Assembly: GCA_035505955.1 (NCBI GenBank)
Contig: DATJQH010000105.1
Location: 1-60,598, forward strand
Source of the DNA: Fen-999 sp035505955
Lineage (GTDB): Bacteria > Pseudomonadota > Gammaproteobacteria > Burkholderiales > Rhodocyclaceae
DNA: 60,598 bases
Direction: 5' to 3'
Shown here: positions 17,819 to 26,614 of the stretch, one piece after another
Position numbering within the stretch: position 1 is the stretch's first letter
Layout: every line of letters starts with the position of its first letter
Position numbers and translations under genes: made by a program
Notes under the pieces: model-generated
Database searches by the model: none
The model's input: only the letters and a program-made list of their open reading frames with translations
Told to the model about the DNA's origin: nothing

Positions 17819-18852
17819 CGATTGCCCAGGCGAGTGTCGACACGATCGCGAATGCGGTCGATCGTCGTGGCCGCGCGATGCACGACCTGCGCATTTCCGT
17901 GACCGACCGATGCAACTTCCGCTGCATCTATTGCATGCCCAAGACCGTGTTCGGTCGGGACTATCCGTTCCTGCCGCGCCAGGAGTTGCTGTCGTACGAG
18001 GAAATCGTCCGCCTGGCGCGTCTGTTCGCGGCGCAAGGCGTGAGGAAGCTGCGCCTCACCGGCGGCGAGCCCCTCTTGCGGCGCGACATCGAACGGCTCG
18101 TCGAACAGCTCGCAGCAATTCCCGGCATCGAATTGACACTCACGACCAATGGCTCGCTGCTGGCTCCGCGCGCACGCGCGCTGCGCGACGCCGGCCTGCA
18201 CCGCGTGACGGTCAGCCTCGACGCGCTCGATGACACGGTATTCAAGCGCATGAACGAGGTTCACTATGCGGTCGATGCCGTGCTTGATGGCATCGCGGCG
18301 GCGGCGGCGGCCGGCCTGGCGCCCGTCAAAGTGAACATGGTCGTAAAGCGCGGTGTCAATGACGGTGAAATCCTTTCCATGGCGCGCCACTTCCGCGGCA
18401 GCGGCCACATCCTGCGCTTCATCGAGTACATGGATGCCGGCAACGCAAACGGCTGGCGCCTGGACGAAGTTGTGCCGGCAGCGGAAGTGGTGAGTCGCAT
18501 CGACGCCGAGTTCCCGCTCGAACCGGTGGATCCCAATTATCCGGGCGAGGTTGCCGAGCGCTGGCGCTACCGGGACGGGGCCGGCGAGGTCGGCGTCATC
18601 GCTTCGGTCACGCAGGCGTTCTGCTCCGATTGCACGCGCATCCGCCTGTCGACGGACGGCAAGCTGTACACCTGCCTTTTCGCGACGCAGGGCCACGACC
18701 TGCGCCGGCTGCTGCGCGACGGCAGCGACGACCAGCAGATCGCCGCCACGATCGCCGCGATCTGGCGCGCACGCAACGACAACTATTCCGAACTTCGCGG
18801 CGCCGGCGTCCCGGTGACGCACAAGATCGAGATGTCGTATATCGGCGGTTAG
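17815..18852 (+). CDS. moaA: GTP 3',8-cyclase MoaA
   Basis: Radical-SAM enzyme of 345 residues that converts GTP to 3',8-cyclo-GTP, the first step of molybdenum cofactor synthesis. The N-terminal cluster motif is DRCNFRCIYCMP; the second [4Fe-4S] site is in FCSDCTRIRLS with the downstream YTCLF. The chain ends in the conserved Gly-Gly tail (YIGG). ATG 17815 overlaps the EAL gene stop (ATGA), so moaA is translated as the last gene of the signalling operon. No molybdenum cofactor riboswitch is seen. The product would support the molybdoenzyme encoded at 56.4-59.6 kb. Its 3' end overlaps the converging permease gene by 4 nt. Confidence 0.96.
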   Translation: MTIAQASVDTIANAVDRRGRAMHDLRISVTDRCNFRCIYCMPKTVFGRDYPFLPRQELLSYEEIVRLARLFAAQGVRKLRLTGGEPLLRRDIERLVEQLAAIPGIELTLTTNGSLLAPRARALRDAGLHRVTVSLDALDDTVFKRMNEVHYAVDAVLDGIAAAAAAGLAPVKVNMVVKRGVNDGEILSMARHFRGSGHILRFIEYMDAGNANGWRLDEVVPAAEVVSRIDAEFPLEPVDPNYPGEVAERWRYRDGAGEVGVIASVTQAFCSDCTRIRLSTDGKLYTCLFATQGHDLRRLLRDGSDDQQIAATIAAIWRARNDNYSELRGAGVPVTHKIEMSYIGG

Positions 18853-21326
18853 CCCGCGAGCAGGCGAGCGCTGACCGGTCCGCGCAACGCACCGCGCGTC
18901 GCCCAAAGACCGACGAGGGCGCTGCCCGCGGCGCCCAGGATCATTCCGGTCGCGGGCAGCCATGGCGATGGCATGTACTCCAGCTGGAAGGCAAACCTCC
19001 CGAGCGCCCAGCCGATGCCGGCCGCACCGAAGCCCGCCACGAGGCCGCCAAGCGCGCCGAGTGCGGCGAACTCCGTCATGAGCACCTGACGCAACTGACG
19101 TTGCCGGGCGCCGAGCGCACGCATCAGCGCCAGTTCCCGCTGCCGCTCGTCCACAGTGGCCTGCAGACCCGTATAGAGCACCATGAATCCGGCCACGAGC
19201 GCGAAGCCGAAAAGCGCCTGCACCGCGTGCGCCACCTGGTCCATGCTCTCCTGCAACTGGCGGACCACGGCAGCGACGTCGATCACGGTGATGTTGGGGA
19301 ACGCACGCACGAGTTCGCCGATCACCGACGCACGGTCGTCGGGCAGGCGGAAGCTTGTGATGTAGCTGACCGGATAGCCGTCGAGGACGCCGGGTGGCGC
19401 CACGACGAAGAAATTGACGCGCATGGAATCCCAATCGAGCTTGCGCAGCGAGGTGATGCGCGCCGTCAGGGGCACGCCGGCCACCTCGAACGTCAGTGCG
19501 TCGCCAACCTTGAGGCCCAGCGTGTCGGCGAGCCCCTGCTCGACGGAGAATTGCGGTAGCACGTCACTGCCGTACCACATGCCCGCCACGATCGTGTTTC
19601 CGCGCGGCAGTTCTGCGGTCCAGGACAGATTGAACTCGCGCTCGATCAGGCGCTGCGCCCGCTCGTCCGAGTAGTCGGCGTACCGCCGGGGCTGACTATT
19701 GACGGCCGTCAGGCGCCCGCGCACCATCGGCTCCACCGTCGGCGCAGCGAGCCCATGCCCGGTGAAGAAGGCGGTGAACGCACCTCTCTGATCCGGCTGC
19801 AGATTGATCACGAAGCGATTGGGTGCATCGGGCGGAATGCGGCTGGTCCACGCCGCGAGCAGATCGTTGCGGGTCACCGTGAGCAGCAGCAGCGTCGTGA
19901 TCCCGAGTCCGAGCGCGACCGCCTGCATTACCGTGCTGCGCCAGCGCCGACGCAGGTTCGCCAGACCCAATCGCCAGGGATCGAAGCCGCTGCCACCACG
20001 CCAGCGCAGCACTGCGACGAGTGCCCTTGCTGCGCCGCCGTAAACCAGAATGGCCAGTGCGAAGCCGCCGATCACGACCGCGCCGAGCTTGATCTCGCCA
20101 GCGACCCAAAGCATGAGTCCGGTCAGCGCAGCCGCGCCAACACCGTACGCGGCGAGAAGACCCGGCTCGGCCACATCCCATTCCCTTCGCAGCACGCGCA
20201 CGGTCGGCACCCGGCGCAGCCGCAACAAAGGCGGCAGCACGAATCCTGCCATCAGCGTCACCCCGACCGCCGCGCCCAGCGCCCACGGGCGCCACGTCGC
20301 CGACGGCAGATCGGATCCAAGCAATCCCGCCAGCGCAACGCGCAGCACGTCCTGCGCCGCATATCCCGCGGCACAGCCCAGGCCCGTCGCCAGGATGCCG
20401 AACAGGATGAACTCGCCGCCGTGGATCGCCAGGATCGTGTTCGCCCGCGCCCCCAGGCAGCGCATGATCGCGCAGCCGTCGAGATGGCGCCGCAGATACC
20501 TGTCTGTCGCCAGGCCGACGCTGACCGCGGCCAGCACGACGGTCAGCAGGGCTCCGACGCGCAGGAAGCGGCCGGCGCGATCGATCAGCGTGCGGATTTC
20601 GGGCCGCGCATTGTCAAGGCTCTCGACGCGCTCGCCGCGCTCGAGGCGGGCTTCGACCCATTGGCGGAAGACCTCGACGGCCCCCGCGTCGCCGGCGATA
20701 TGCATACGCCATGTGACGCGACTGCCGGGCTGGATGAGTCCGGTTGCCGGCAGATCCGCCAGATTGATCAGCAGGCGCGGCGCCAGCGCAAAGGCGTTGA
20801 TGCCCCGGTCGGGATCGCGTGTCAGGATGGCCGCGGTCTTGAGACCGATTGCACCCACATGCAGCGTCCCCGCGTCGAGCAGGCGGGCCAGCGATTCGTC
20901 TGGCCACGCCTCGCCGGCCCTGGGAACGCCCCGGGTCGGCGCATCGGGAACATCGAGTCCGGGCGCGGCACGCAAGGCGCCGCGCAACGGGTAGTTGTCG
21001 CTGACGGCCTTGATTTCCGCCAGTTGCGTCGTCGCGTCGCCACCGGACACCATCGAAAGAAAGCTCGCGCTGCGCGCGATCTGCAGGTGCAGGCGCCGCG
21101 CCTCGTCCGCCACGCCGTCGTGCCACGGATGGTCCGCCGACAGCAGGAGGTCACCTCCGAGCAGCTGGTGGGCCTGCAGCACAAGTCCTTGCTGGATTCG
21201 ATCCGCTAGGAAACCGACGCTCGTGAGGGCCGCAACCGCAAGCACCAGGCCAAGCCCGAGCACAGAAAGTTCGCCGGCGCGCCAGTCGCGGGCTAGCATG
21301 CGCCATGCCAGCCGCAGCACGCTCAC
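18849..21326 (-). CDS. FtsX/LolE-type ABC transporter permease (YbbP-like)
   Basis: Inner-membrane permease of 825 residues with the layout of YbbP-like proteins: one N-terminal membrane helix (LGLGLVLAVAALTSVGFLA), a large periplasmic domain, a first FtsX domain (about 255-360), two further helices, a second periplasmic domain, and a C-terminal FtsX domain (ALMRALGARQRQLRQVLMTEF). Such permeases work with a LolD/YbbA-type ATPase in lipid or lipoprotein handling or export. No ATPase gene is adjacent; it is the last gene of LysR-alr-radA-permease and overlaps radA by 4 nt. A copy of the interspersed repeat lies within it (19674-19700) and is read as NSQPRRYAD in a periplasmic loop. Confidence 0.88.
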   Translation of the reverse strand: MSVLRLAWRMLARDWRAGELSVLGLGLVLAVAALTSVGFLADRIQQGLVLQAHQLLGGDLLLSADHPWHDGVADEARRLHLQIARSASFLSMVSGGDATTQLAEIKAVSDNYPLRGALRAAPGLDVPDAPTRGVPRAGEAWPDESLARLLDAGTLHVGAIGLKTAAILTRDPDRGINAFALAPRLLINLADLPATGLIQPGSRVTWRMHIAGDAGAVEVFRQWVEARLERGERVESLDNARPEIRTLIDRAGRFLRVGALLTVVLAAVSVGLATDRYLRRHLDGCAIMRCLGARANTILAIHGGEFILFGILATGLGCAAGYAAQDVLRVALAGLLGSDLPSATWRPWALGAAVGVTLMAGFVLPPLLRLRRVPTVRVLRREWDVAEPGLLAAYGVGAAALTGLMLWVAGEIKLGAVVIGGFALAILVYGGAARALVAVLRWRGGSGFDPWRLGLANLRRRWRSTVMQAVALGLGITTLLLLTVTRNDLLAAWTSRIPPDAPNRFVINLQPDQRGAFTAFFTGHGLAAPTVEPMVRGRLTAVNSQPRRYADYSDERAQRLIEREFNLSWTAELPRGNTIVAGMWYGSDVLPQFSVEQGLADTLGLKVGDALTFEVAGVPLTARITSLRKLDWDSMRVNFFVVAPPGVLDGYPVSYITSFRLPDDRASVIGELVRAFPNITVIDVAAVVRQLQESMDQVAHAVQALFGFALVAGFMVLYTGLQATVDERQRELALMRALGARQRQLRQVLMTEFAALGALGGLVAGFGAAGIGWALGRFAFQLEYMPSPWLPATGMILGAAGSALVGLWATRGALRGPVSARLLAG
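19674..19700 (+). repeat. Interspersed repeat, copy 3 (inside permease gene)
   Basis: GTCGGCGTACC, GC, CGGGGCTGACT and ATT. It lies on the strand opposite to the permease gene, so the gene reads the reverse complement (frame KSQPPWYAV, here NSQPRRYAD). The reading frame is unbroken. Confidence 0.72.
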
Positions 21327-22690
21327 AATTCCCTCAGCGCCTCGATCGCCTGTTCGATGCGCTCGAGCGCCACCACTTCGATGCCCTTCACATCCTGCTT
21401 CGGTGCGTTGGCCCGCGGCACGAGCGCATGAGTGAAGCCCAGCTTGGCGGCTTCGCGCAGGCGTTCCTGCCCGCGCGGCGCCGGCCGGATTTCGCCCGCC
21501 AAACCGACTTCGCCGAACGCCACGAGTTTCGCGGGCAGCGGCCGGTTGTTGAGCGAGGAGACGATCGCCAGCAGCACGGCGAGGTCGGCCGCCGGTTCCT
21601 GGATGCGCACGCCGCCGACCGCGTTTACGAAGACGTCCTGGTCGAAGCAGACGATGCCCGCGTGGCGATGCAAAACAGCCAGCAGCATCGCCAGCCGCTG
21701 CGGATCGAGGCCGACGGTGAGCCGGCGCGGGCTGGGCGAATGCGCACCATCGACCAGCGCCTGAATTTCGACCAACAAAGGTCGCGTGCCCTCCTGCGTC
21801 ACCAGCACACAGGATCCTGACACCTGCTGCGCGTGCTGGGACAGGAATAGCGCCGACGGGTTGGAGACGCCGCGCAGGCCCTTGTCGGTCATGGCGAACA
21901 CACCGAGTTCATTCACCGCGCCAAAGCGGTTCTTGACGGCGCGCACGAGGCGGAAGCTGGAATGCGTGTCACCTTCGAAGTAGAGCACCGTGTCGACCAT
22001 GTGCTCGAGCACGCGCGGCCCCGCGAGCGCCCCCTCCTTCGTGACATGACCGACGAGGATCACGCAGGTCCCGCTCTGCTTAGCGAGCCGCGTGAGCTGC
22101 GCCGCGCACTCGCGCACCTGCGCCACCGAGCCCGGCGCCGATTGCAGGGCTTCCGAATACAGGGTCTGGATCGAATCGATCACTGCCACGAGCGGCTTCT
22201 CCTTCCGCAGCGAAGCCAGGATCTTTTCGAGACCGATCTCGGGCAGCAGCCGCAAGCCGCGTGTCTCCAGCTGCAGGCGTCGCGCGCGCAACGCCACCTG
22301 TTCGCCGGATTCTTCGCCCGACACGTAAAGCACGCTGTGCCGCGCCTCGGCTAGCCGCGCCAGCGCCTGCAGCAGCAGCGTCGACTTGCCGATGCCCGGA
22401 TCGCCGCCGATCAGCACCACGCCGCCGGCGACGAGGCCGCCACCGAGCACGCGATCGAACTCCTCGATGCCCGTGGCAAGACGCGGCTCGTCGCGCGGGC
22501 GAATGTCGGCGAGGTCCTTCAACTCGCCGCCGCCGGTCAGGGCCGCGTAGCGGTTGGCGCCCGCGGGCGCCGCTTCGGCGATCGTCTCCACCATGGTGTT
22601 CCACTGGCCGCAGCCGGGGCACTGGCCCTGCCACTTGGGCGCGGTGGCGCCGCATTCGGTACAGGTGAAGACGCTTTTTGCCTTCGCCAT
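21323..22690 (-). CDS. radA: DNA repair protein RadA
   Basis: A 455-residue cytosolic RecA-like ATPase that drives branch migration in recombination. An N-terminal zinc finger (CTECG and CPGCG) precedes a RecA-fold core with Walker A GGDPGIGKST, the RadA-specific KNRFG motif and a C-terminal Lon-protease-like domain (GLDPQRLAML, then FGEVGLAGEIR). ATG 22690 (MAKAKS) is preferred; a second ATG directly before it (22693) would overlap the alr stop by 4 nt. A longer reading upstream adds unrelated residues. It is co-transcribed with alr upstream and the permease downstream. Confidence 0.95.
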   Translation of the reverse strand: MAKAKSVFTCTECGATAPKWQGQCPGCGQWNTMVETIAEAAPAGANRYAALTGGGELKDLADIRPRDEPRLATGIEEFDRVLGGGLVAGGVVLIGGDPGIGKSTLLLQALARLAEARHSVLYVSGEESGEQVALRARRLQLETRGLRLLPEIGLEKILASLRKEKPLVAVIDSIQTLYSEALQSAPGSVAQVRECAAQLTRLAKQSGTCVILVGHVTKEGALAGPRVLEHMVDTVLYFEGDTHSSFRLVRAVKNRFGAVNELGVFAMTDKGLRGVSNPSALFLSQHAQQVSGSCVLVTQEGTRPLLVEIQALVDGAHSPSPRRLTVGLDPQRLAMLLAVLHRHAGIVCFDQDVFVNAVGGVRIQEPAADLAVLLAIVSSLNNRPLPAKLVAFGEVGLAGEIRPAPRGQERLREAAKLGFTHALVPRANAPKQDVKGIEVVALERIEQAIEALREL

Positions 22691-23775
22691 CATTCGAGCT
22701 CGACGATCGGCACCCGCGCGGCCAGCGCACAGAACAACTCGTAGCTGACCGTTCCTGCCGCCATGGCGACTTCGTCCGCGGACAGGCCGTCGCCCCACAA
22801 CACGACCCGGGTTCCGACTTCGGCCGTCTGGCAGTCGGTGATATCAACCGTGATCTTGTCCATCGCAGGACGGCCGAGAGTGCGCGTTCGCCGTCCGCCC
22901 ACCAGCACCGGCGTGCCCGTCGGCGCATGCCGCGGGTAGCCATCCGCATAGCCGCAGGCAACGATGCCGGCGCGCATCGGCCGATCGGCCGTGAAGAGGC
23001 AACCGTAGCCGACATGGTCGCCAGGCGCGAGATCGCGCACGGCGATCAGCTCGCTTTCCAACGTCATCACCGGCTGCAAGCCGAGCTCACCGGCGCTGAC
23101 GTCGGGGAAAGGCGAACTGCCGTAGAGCATGATGCCGGGTCGCGCCCAGTCGCGGGCAGTCTCGGGATACCTCAGCAACGCCGCGGAGTTGGCCAGTGAC
23201 ATCGGCAGGTCCAGGCCTGCGCAAATCGCGCGCATGCGTTCCATCTGCCATTCGACGCCACGCGGTCCGTCTGCATCGGCGAAATGGCTCATGAGCGTCA
23301 CCTCGTCGGCAACGCCGGACGCGGACAGCAACGCCAGGGCGCGACCGAGATCCACCTTGTCCATGCCAAGGCGATTCATCCCGCTGTTGACCTTGAGGTA
23401 GGCAGGCAATCGCGCAGGCAATGCGGCCGCACAGAAGTCTCCGACCTGATCAAGCGTATGCAGCACGGGCGTCAGGTGGTTCTCACCGAAAGTCGGCAGC
23501 TCCTCGGCCGAGTAGAAGCCCTCCAGCATCAGGATCGGTTGCCGAACTCCGGCCTCGCGCAACGCTACCGCCGACTCCAGCTCGATCAGCGCGAATCCGT
23601 CTGCCACCTCCGCAAGCGCCGCAACGGTGCGCTCCAGGCCGTGGCCGTAGGCATTGGCCTTGACGACGCTCCAGACGCGCGCCGGGCCCGCATGCTGGCG
23701 CGCCACGGCGTGATTGCGCCTCAGGGCAGCGGCATTGAAAACGGCGCGAATGGGTCGCGCAACGGTGCGTGTCAT
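22690..23775 (-). CDS. alr: Alanine racemase
   Basis: PLP enzyme of 361 residues interconverting L- and D-alanine for peptidoglycan. The PLP-binding lysine lies in VVKANAYGHG near residue 35. The C-terminal beta domain has the GYGCLF segment, followed by CGYADGYPR. I chose the start at 23775 (MTRTVARPIRAV); the open frame extends 152 codons further upstream, across the LysR gene in another frame, without similarity. It starts 23 bases after the LysR stop and its own stop overlaps radA, giving the order LysR-alr-radA. The overlap suggests coupled translation. Confidence 0.95.
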   Translation of the reverse strand: MTRTVARPIRAVFNAAALRRNHAVARQHAGPARVWSVVKANAYGHGLERTVAALAEVADGFALIELESAVALREAGVRQPILMLEGFYSAEELPTFGENHLTPVLHTLDQVGDFCAAALPARLPAYLKVNSGMNRLGMDKVDLGRALALLSASGVADEVTLMSHFADADGPRGVEWQMERMRAICAGLDLPMSLANSAALLRYPETARDWARPGIMLYGSSPFPDVSAGELGLQPVMTLESELIAVRDLAPGDHVGYGCLFTADRPMRAGIVACGYADGYPRHAPTGTPVLVGGRRTRTLGRPAMDKITVDITDCQTAEVGTRVVLWGDGLSADEVAMAAGTVSYELFCALAARVPIVELE

Positions 23776-23798
23776 GCCAGCGCGTATCTCCTGCGCCG

Positions 23799-24707
23799 CT
23801 ACTTGTGCACCGACATTTGCTTCAGCTTTTCCGAAGCGAAATCGACGAAAGTCGTTACGACGCGCGAACGGAACTTCTCCTTCGGGTACACCATCGACAG
23901 CGTGCGGATCAGCCTCGGCTTGAGCGGAATGGCGAGCAGGTCGCCCAGCCGTTGCGCCTTGCGCACCGCGCCGACCGAGACGATCGCGAAGCCCAGGCCT
24001 GTTTCGACCACGCCATTGAGTGCGATCGGACTGCCCAGTTCCATGACGAGTTTCATCTGGTCGGGAGAGATGCCGGCCTTGCGCAGATAGGCATCGGTAA
24101 ATTCGCGCGTTCCCGAGCCGGGTTCGCGGGAGACGTACGGGAAGTCCGTGAGTTGCTGCGGCGTCAGTTCCTTGAATTTCGCCAGGGGCGACTTCGGGCT
24201 GCACACGACTTGCAGTTCGTCGTCGCAGCAATTTTCGGTGTCGAGATTCGGCTGGTGCGACGGCGACTCGATGAAGCCGATGTCCAGCGTGTGTTCCGCC
24301 ACGCGCGTTTCGATCGTTTCCGAATTGGCGACGATCAGCCGCGGGCGCACGTTCGGATAGGACGACTTGAACTCGCCGAGAATGCGCGGCAGCATGAATT
24401 CGGCAATCGTCGTCGAAGCGCCGACCAGGAGCGAACCACCGATCTCGCCGGTCATCTCGGCAAGGCGCACATCCATCTCGGAGGAAAGGCCCAGTATGCG
24501 CTCCGCATAAGTCAGCACCAGTTCACCTGCAGGCGTCAGGGTGATGCGGCCGTGGCCGCGATCGAACAGGCGGGTATTGAAATGCTCCTCCAACTGCTTG
24601 ATCTGGAAAGTCACCGCCGGCTGGGTCATGAACAAGATCTCGGCCGCCTTGGTAAAAGACAGTTGCTTGGCGACGGCGTGGAACACCTGCAGCCTGCGAT
24701 CAGCCAT
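23799..24707 (-). CDS. LysR-family transcriptional regulator
   Basis: A 302-residue regulator. N-terminal winged helix-turn-helix (residues 1-62: LQVFHAVAKQLSFTKAAEIL, then TQPAVTFQIKQLEE) and a C-terminal substrate-binding domain (about 90-295) with a periplasmic-binding-protein-like fold. The sequence looks closest to CbbR/CysB-like members, but the inducer cannot be read. It heads the operon with alr and radA and is divergent from lplT over 149 bases that include an AT-rich stretch (24730-24780), a likely place for its operator. Family secure, target unknown. Confidence 0.9.
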   Translation of the reverse strand: MADRRLQVFHAVAKQLSFTKAAEILFMTQPAVTFQIKQLEEHFNTRLFDRGHGRITLTPAGELVLTYAERILGLSSEMDVRLAEMTGEIGGSLLVGASTTIAEFMLPRILGEFKSSYPNVRPRLIVANSETIETRVAEHTLDIGFIESPSHQPNLDTENCCDDELQVVCSPKSPLAKFKELTPQQLTDFPYVSREPGSGTREFTDAYLRKAGISPDQMKLVMELGSPIALNGVVETGLGFAIVSVGAVRKAQRLGDLLAIPLKPRLIRTLSMVYPKEKFRSRVVTTFVDFASEKLKQMSVHK

Positions 24708-24856
24708 GGAGCGCTCCCCCGGGAAGGACTTTCATAAGTTCAATGCGATATTCAATCACAACTGTCGGACATAAGATAGCCTGATGCCATGGTTTCTCGG
24801 CCGTTCTCAGGCCGCGCAAGGCTCCTGCAAATCTTTCGTGGTATAACCCCCGGCCA

Positions 24857-26119
24857 ATGTCATTCGGCTTTTACATCATCATGGCGGCGCAGTTCTTCTC
24901 AGCGCTCGCCGACAACGCGCTGTTGATCGCCGCCATCGCCATGCTGCGCGACATCCATGCGCCAGCTTCCTACGAGCCATTGTTGAAGACCTTCTTCACG
25001 GTGTCCTACGTTGCCTTGGCGGCCTTCGTCGGCGCGTTCGCCGACTCGATGCCCAAGTGGCGCGTGATGTTCATCAGCAACGGCATCAAGATTTTCGGCT
25101 GCGGCCTGATGTTCTTCCATGTGCACCCGCTGTTCGCCTACGCCGTCGTGGGGCTCGGCGCCGCCGCTTACTCGCCCGCCAAGTACGGCATCCTCACCGA
25201 GTACCTGCCGCACCGGCTGCTTGTGGTGGCGAACGGCTGGATCGAGGGCCTGACGGTGATGGCGATCATCCTGGGCGTCGTTCTCGGCGGCATGATCATT
25301 CGCCCCGACATCGCACAAACGCTGCTGTCATTCGACTTCCCGGTCATCGATACGGGCATCGACACCGTGGCGGAAATGAACCTGGCCATCGTCGCCATGC
25401 TCTACCTGATCGCCGCGCTGTTCAATGTCTACATCCCGGACACGGGCGTCGACCACAAGCCGCTGAAGAAGAATCCGGTCTACCTGATCCACGAGTTCAA
25501 CCACTGCCTCAAACTCCTGTGGCGCGACCGTCTAGGGCAGATTTCGCTGGCCGTGACGACGCTGTTCTGGGGCGCCGGCGCCACGTTGCAATTCATCGTC
25601 ATCGAGTGGGCCAGGTCGGCGCTGAACCTCGATCTTTCCAAGGCCAGCATGCTGCAGGGCATCGTCGCCATCGGCGTCGCCATCGGCGCGGCGCTCGCCG
25701 CGCGTTTGATTTCATTGCGCCGCTCGGTGCGAGTGATTCCTCTCGGTCTGGCGATGGCCTTCGGCACGATACTGATGGTCTTCGTGCGCGACATGGCAAT
25801 CGCGGTACCGCTGCTGATCCTCATCGGCGCCTGTTCCGGCTTCTTCGTCGTGCCGATGAACGCGCTGCTCCAGCATCGCGGTCACATCCTGATGGGAGCA
25901 GGCCACTCGATCGCAGTACAAAACTTCAACGAGAACGTGTCGATCCTGATCATGACGGCCCTTTACTCGCTGCTGGTGAAGGCGGGCCTGTCAATCTACG
26001 CGGTGATCGTGCTGTTCGGGCTCTTCATCGGCAGCGCGATGTGGCTGGTGCTCCGGCGGCACGGCGCCAACCAGCGGCAGCACGACGACGTCGTGCAGCT
26101 GGAGGACCGCCGGCACTAG
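24857..26119 (+). CDS. lplT: Lysophospholipid transporter LplT
   Basis: Inner-membrane MFS protein of 420 residues with about 12 membrane helices. It flips lysophospholipids inward so they can be re-acylated. Characteristic segments are FFSALADNALLIAAIAMLR, the GLGAAAYSPAKYGILTEYLP region and FFVVPMNALLQHRG. The acyltransferase partner Aas is not in the window. A -10-like TATAAC ends 9 bases before the ATG, so the leader is very short. Its stop overlaps the converging TPM-domain gene. Confidence 0.93.
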   Translation: MSFGFYIIMAAQFFSALADNALLIAAIAMLRDIHAPASYEPLLKTFFTVSYVALAAFVGAFADSMPKWRVMFISNGIKIFGCGLMFFHVHPLFAYAVVGLGAAAYSPAKYGILTEYLPHRLLVVANGWIEGLTVMAIILGVVLGGMIIRPDIAQTLLSFDFPVIDTGIDTVAEMNLAIVAMLYLIAALFNVYIPDTGVDHKPLKKNPVYLIHEFNHCLKLLWRDRLGQISLAVTTLFWGAGATLQFIVIEWARSALNLDLSKASMLQGIVAIGVAIGAALAARLISLRRSVRVIPLGLAMAFGTILMVFVRDMAIAVPLLILIGACSGFFVVPMNALLQHRGHILMGAGHSIAVQNFNENVSILIMTALYSLLVKAGLSIYAVIVLFGLFIGSAMWLVLRRHGANQRQHDDVVQLEDRRH

Positions 26120-26613
26120 AGCAGTTTCGGCCGGTCGTCCAGTTCGTTGGGGTTGCCCGGACGCGCCGGGAAGTGCAGCGCCAGCAGGCGCGTGGCGCGG
26201 TCGATGGCATCGAGGACACCGCGCCGCCAGGCGCCGTCGCTGAACGCGGCTTCCATTTCGCGGCAGATGATCTCCCACTCCGACTGCGCGACGCGGGCAT
26301 CGATGCCCCGGTCGGCCAGGACCTCGACGTGCCGATCGACCAGCTGCACATAGATCAGGATGCCCGTGGCATCATGCGTGTTGCCCACCCCAAACCGGTG
26401 GAACAGCTCGGCCGCGCGCTGCCGGGTGGAATGGCCGCGCCACAGCGATGTCACGGGCAGCGGTCCTTCGATCACGATGCGCAACTCGCCGCGATGGCTC
26501 TCCTCCGACGCGGCCACGGCAGCCCGGATCGCCTCGCGGTCGGCCGGGCGAAAGCGCCGCCAGGCGAGCCATCCGGGCGTCGCGAGGTGCTTGAGGAGGC
26601 GCGCAGTCTTCAT
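26116..26613 (-). CDS. TPM-domain protein (TLP18.3/Psb32 fold)
   Basis: A 165-residue protein from ATG 26613 (MKTARLLKHLATPGW). It contains a TPM domain without signal peptide: the helix ADREAIRAAVAASEESHRGE, the strand ELRIVIEG, and the conserved ATGILIYVQLVDRHVEVLADRGID. It is the last of three genes lemA - ygcG-like - TPM, a common bacterial cluster of unknown function with links to envelope stress. A longer frame overlaps the glycine-rich tail of the preceding gene and is not credible. Confidence 0.85.
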   Translation of the reverse strand: MKTARLLKHLATPGWLAWRRFRPADREAIRAAVAASEESHRGELRIVIEGPLPVTSLWRGHSTRQRAAELFHRFGVGNTHDATGILIYVQLVDRHVEVLADRGIDARVAQSEWEIICREMEAAFSDGAWRRGVLDAIDRATRLLALHFPARPGNPNELDDRPKLL

Positions 26614-26614
26614 G

